DNA of 44,723 bases from the IMG/VR virus record IMGVR_UViG_3300042938_001753, positions 1 to 44,723 of that record. One strand, 5' to 3'. Below the pieces are notes generated by a model. That model did not search any database and was not told the DNA's origin. It saw only the letters and a program-made list of their open reading frames with translations. Both the position numbers and the translations under genes were made by a program. Shown here one piece after another: positions 41,512 to 44,723 of the stretch; the stretch's first letter is position 1, and each line of letters opens with the position of its first letter. The stretch comes from a virus.

Positions 41512-44500
41512 ATGGCAAATAGAAATAATACGTTTTTACTTAAACGTTCAAATGTTGCTGGAAAAGTACCAGCAGCTGGTGATTTAAGACTTGGTGAGTT
41601 AGCTATAAACACAGCTGACGGAATATTATACGCATCTGGAACCACAGCAAACTCAATACTTCCAATAGGTTGGGATAGAGTTGCTAGAACTGGTGATACA
41701 ATGACTGGTGGTTTATTTTCACCTTCTATTTCTGCCAATACGATATCTGCAACAACATATCTTAATTTACCTTCTTTTGCTGACGATTATTTACCATTAT
41801 CTGGTGGTACAGTTTATGGTCCAACTATTTATACTGGTGGTTTAACTGCTGATACATTGAATGTTACTGGGTTAACACAAACTAGTGGTGTAACATCTAC
41901 TGGTGGTATCATATTTCCACAAAAAAATGTAACTGGTTCTTATACAGCAACTACTGCTGATTATTTTTTAACTGTTACTGGTGGTACTTTGGATATAACT
42001 TTGATGTCCGCAGTTGGTGTTCAAGGTAAGCTATTGGTGATTAAGAATGAAGATGATGGTATTGTGAATGTTATTTCACAATTTGGTGAATTTATTGATG
42101 ATAGAAATGATGTTTTATTAACCAAAGGTAATTCAGTTCAATTGATTAGTGATGGTGTTAATTGGGTTATAATAGGTTATAATATTGGTTCAACACAAGC
42201 TAACACTGGTGTTATTGAATTTAGTGGGTTATCAAAGGTTACTAGTTCTACTTTTAGTGTTTCACGAGTGAAAGGGTTTATTGTTGATGATGCAACAAAT
42301 CCAACAATACCATTTTTAACATATGTAGAATATACTGGTGGTACGCATACTGCTTTATATGTTTCATCTAGTACTGAAACATATGTTTATATTACTAGTG
42401 GTGGTACAATACAACAAACAGTCACACCTTTAACAGAAAAAGAAAGAAGACAAAATATTTTCTTAGGTAAATTAGGTCACGCTGATAAAACAAGTATTAT
42501 TAACGCATTTAGTCAACCAGACTTTGTATTAACACCCTTGTCTCAGTTAAGAGATATGTTCCAACCAATTGGTTTTGTGAATGGTGGTATTGTTCCATAT
42601 GCAAATGCTGCTAATCTAACATTTGCAACAACTGCTAATTATCTATATGGGTTAGGTATTAATTTTTCTACTGACATTTTAAACCCTAATCAACTTTATG
42701 TTTCTGGAAATACAACAACAACATTCCAATATAGAACACAAACTGGTGGTACTTCAACAAATATTACAAATATTGACCCATTAAACTATGATTTGAATGG
42801 TGTTATAACACCATTAAGTGGTACCAAAGCAACAAACCAAAGAATTTATTTAGTTCAAAATGGTATATTTAGAATTCAGTATGGACAAACTAGTTATTCT
42901 AATTTTGCAGCAGCGGTTGCTGGTATTTCAACAGAAACGTTTAACACTTTTTCTAATTTTAGAGATAATGCTATCCTAATCGGTATATTAACTGTTTTAT
43001 CAACAGCATCAGATTTAACTGATACATCTAAAGCACAATTCTTTTTGGCATCTAAATTTGGTGAGACTATCGGTACTGCTGGTGGTGTATCAACTACTAA
43101 CCTTCAACAAGCATATAATAATTCAACAAACCCAGAAATTGTTATAAATGCAACACTTGATGGTTTGACTATTAAAAATGGTACTGGAAATGCTGATAAC
43201 ATAACTAGATTAATAGAAGGTCAGACAGCAGCAAATGGTGTTACATCATTTATAAGAGCTGATGGTTATATTTCTGGTACTACTTTCCAATCAAACGGTT
43301 TCATTGCAAATACTGATGGTCTTACAGCAACAACAGTTTCTGCGACAACATATTATAACCTACCAACTGATGTAAGTGTAACTGGTGTTACTTATTCTAG
43401 TAATACATTTACATACACAAATAATACTGGTGGTACATTTAATGTATTATTTAATACTCTAACTGGTTTAACTGTAAATGGTGATATAATAGTTACTGGA
43501 AATACAAATATAAGTGGGACTACAACTGTTAGTGGTGATGTGAATGCTTTAGGTTATTTAAGGTCATATAATTCAACTGGTGATGAAGGTGGTGAAATAT
43601 TCCTTAACAAAGCTGTTACCAATACTACACTAATTGGTGGAGTTACTATTGATGTATATCAAAATAAACTTAGGTTTTTTGAACAAGGTGGAACAGCTAG
43701 AGGTGCTTATATTGATTTGACTGCTGCTGGTGCTGGTGTATCTACAAACTTATTATCTGGTGGTGGTGGTGAAATAAACACTGCATCAAACTTAGGTTCT
43801 GGTACTGGTTTATTTGCACAGAAAGTCGCTGCTGATTTACAATTCAAATCTTTAACTTCTACTGGTGGTACCGTTACATTAACTAATAACGCTACAACTG
43901 TTAATTTAGAAGTTGTTCCAGCATCTAACTTTACTGGTGGTACAGTTAATGGTGCAACTAGATTTACTAATGGTTTAACTGCTAATACATTTAGTGCGAC
44001 TACATATTTAAATTTACCTATTGATGTTAGAGTAACTGGGGGTACATTATCATCAGGTACTGCTACGTTTACAAATAACACTGGAGGAACATTTACAGTT
44101 ACTGGATTCAGTACTGGTGGGGGTTCATTTACTGGTGGTACAGTGTCTGGTGCAACTTATTTTACTGGTGGTGTGAGTGCGAATACTCTAACAGCATCTG
44201 GTACTGGTCAAAATATACTTACAGTAATAGGTTCTGGAAATAGTACAACTTCACCAATATTTAGTGTTGTTGGTTCTCAAGGTGAGTTATTTAGTGTTAC
44301 CGATTCATTAACTGGTTCATTATTTAGCGTCAACGATATATCTGGTTTACCAATTGTCGAGGTGTTCTCTGATAATACTATTTTAATGGGTAGTTATCAA
44401 GCTCCTTCATTAAATACAACAGTAAGATTAACACTTACAGCTGGTACGAATACAGTTTATTCTATACCAACAAGTGGTTATACTGGAGCATTCTTTGATT

Positions 44501-44712
44501 ACACAGTGATAAGTTCAACTGGTGCTAGAGCTGGAACAATTATGTCTATATGGAGTGGTACAACAGCACAATCTACTGATGTGTCAACAAACGATATAGG
44601 AACAACAGCTGGTATTTCATTCTCAGTTGCAGTAGTTGGTAGTAATGCAGTATTAAGTAGTTCAGCAACAACAACTGGATGGACATTAAAAACAATTGTA
44701 AGAAGCATATAA
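41512..44712 (+). CDS. Large tail fibre protein (1066 residues)
   Basis: The N-terminus is a clear phage fibre anchor: ANRNNTFLLKRSNVAGKVPA, then AGDLRLGELAINTADGILYA, a pattern by which many fibres attach to the baseplate. Residues 60-250 hold FSPSISANTISATTYLNLPS and a further beta domain (YFLTVTGGTLDITLMSAVGV). A central region (about 250-560) has an unusual, possibly enzymatic or receptor-contacting block (ERRQNIFLGKLGHADKTSII, LYVSGNTTTTFQYRT). The C-terminal third alternates FTGGTVNGATRFTNGLTANT and TGGTLSSGTATFTNNTGGTF modules, and closes with a compact domain (FFDYTVISSTGARAGTIMSI, WTLKTIVRSI). There is no S74 domain. It is the longest gene of the second fibre cluster. Confidence 0.8.
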   Translation: MANRNNTFLLKRSNVAGKVPAAGDLRLGELAINTADGILYASGTTANSILPIGWDRVARTGDTMTGGLFSPSISANTISATTYLNLPSFADDYLPLSGGTVYGPTIYTGGLTADTLNVTGLTQTSGVTSTGGIIFPQKNVTGSYTATTADYFLTVTGGTLDITLMSAVGVQGKLLVIKNEDDGIVNVISQFGEFIDDRNDVLLTKGNSVQLISDGVNWVIIGYNIGSTQANTGVIEFSGLSKVTSSTFSVSRVKGFIVDDATNPTIPFLTYVEYTGGTHTALYVSSSTETYVYITSGGTIQQTVTPLTEKERRQNIFLGKLGHADKTSIINAFSQPDFVLTPLSQLRDMFQPIGFVNGGIVPYANAANLTFATTANYLYGLGINFSTDILNPNQLYVSGNTTTTFQYRTQTGGTSTNITNIDPLNYDLNGVITPLSGTKATNQRIYLVQNGIFRIQYGQTSYSNFAAAVAGISTETFNTFSNFRDNAILIGILTVLSTASDLTDTSKAQFFLASKFGETIGTAGGVSTTNLQQAYNNSTNPEIVINATLDGLTIKNGTGNADNITRLIEGQTAANGVTSFIRADGYISGTTFQSNGFIANTDGLTATTVSATTYYNLPTDVSVTGVTYSSNTFTYTNNTGGTFNVLFNTLTGLTVNGDIIVTGNTNISGTTTVSGDVNALGYLRSYNSTGDEGGEIFLNKAVTNTTLIGGVTIDVYQNKLRFFEQGGTARGAYIDLTAAGAGVSTNLLSGGGGEINTASNLGSGTGLFAQKVAADLQFKSLTSTGGTVTLTNNATTVNLEVVPASNFTGGTVNGATRFTNGLTANTFSATTYLNLPIDVRVTGGTLSSGTATFTNNTGGTFTVTGFSTGGGSFTGGTVSGATYFTGGVSANTLTASGTGQNILTVIGSGNSTTSPIFSVVGSQGELFSVTDSLTGSLFSVNDISGLPIVEVFSDNTILMGSYQAPSLNTTVRLTLTAGTNTVYSIPTSGYTGAFFDYTVISSTGARAGTIMSIWSGTTAQSTDVSTNDIGTTAGISFSVAVVGSNAVLSSSATTTGWTLKTIVRSI
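44030..44122 (+). repeat. TGGT module sharing 47 identical bases with gene 22615-25227
   Basis: The 47 bases at 44074-44120 equal those at 23188-23234 exactly, although the genes are 21 kb apart. The flanking bases differ at both ends. Confidence 0.9.
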
Positions 44713-44713
44713 T

Positions 44714-44723
44714 ATGGCATTTA
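44714..44723 (+). CDS. Start of a further gene, cut by the window edge
   Basis: An ATG one base after the stop at 44712 begins Met-Ala-Phe before the window ends. The spacing equals that of coupled genes elsewhere in the window. Nothing about the product can be said. Confidence 0.35.

Noticed and set aside
40310-44720. Minus-strand frames inside the second fibre cluster (40310-40492, 41463-41738, 43707-44081, 44499-44720)
   Set aside because: They are antisense shadows of Thr/Gly-rich fibre coding; Pro/Val-rich products mirror the GGT and AAC codons.

Overview
The window is a 44.7-kb piece of a tailed-phage genome, AT-rich throughout, with genes packed on both strands and no rRNA, tRNA or mobile element that I can see. 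Three things suggest a T4-like (contractile-tail, myovirus-type) phage of a Bacteroidota host. There is a T4-type family B DNA polymerase and a set of gp13-, gp14- and gp15-like neck/tail-completion proteins. Start codons follow A/T-rich leaders without Shine-Dalgarno sequences. Three promoters fit the Bacteroidota form, TTG, then 20 bases, then TAnnTTTG.

Layout. (1) 1-8829, minus strand: six glycosyltransferases (a partial GT2, a GT11 fucosyltransferase-like enzyme, two GT2 enzymes, a GT2+GT4 two-domain enzyme and a GT-B enzyme) around a nucleotide block (GMP reductase/IMP dehydrogenase-like enzyme, dUTPase, a degenerate HD-domain protein). (2) 8894-13819, minus strand: seven genes in one apparent operon ending at a hairpin terminator. 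Most are unrecognised; one is a 747-residue protein built of about nine modules beside a 118-residue single-module relative. (3) 13883-29886, plus strand: a tail-fibre block with four giant proteins made of 14-residue SHAEG (YadA-head-like) repeats, two ending in S74 intramolecular chaperone domains, two lectin-like (LamG/concanavalin-type) proteins and a small beta-rich protein. (4) 29944-33435: DNA polymerase under its own host-type promoter. (5) 33471-36786, minus strand: gp13-like neck protein, glutaredoxin, SNF2/UvsW-like helicase. (6) 36908-44723, plus strand: gp14-like and gp15-like proteins, then four further fibre proteins and the start of another gene.

Expression. Two promoter types can be read. 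Host-like TTG-N20-TAnnTTTG sites precede the polymerase, the nucleotide/sugar genes and a glycosyltransferase pair. A different motif, ATATTTAT(A/T/G), lies mostly 11-22 bases before the first gene of the structural units on both strands, and looks like a phage late promoter. Intrinsic terminators lie at the end of units (8894, 25246, 33445, 41411).

The most notable content is the fibre locus. SHAEG arrays are bracketed by conserved entry and exit modules, and the same cassette recurs several times in adjacent genes. Near-identical DNA modules are shared over 21 kb, and one 42-bp unit is exactly duplicated. This suggests fibres that evolve by cassette shuffling and unit-number change. The glycosyltransferase cluster may modify virion or host surface glycans. 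All functions are from sequence reading only; no database search was run.
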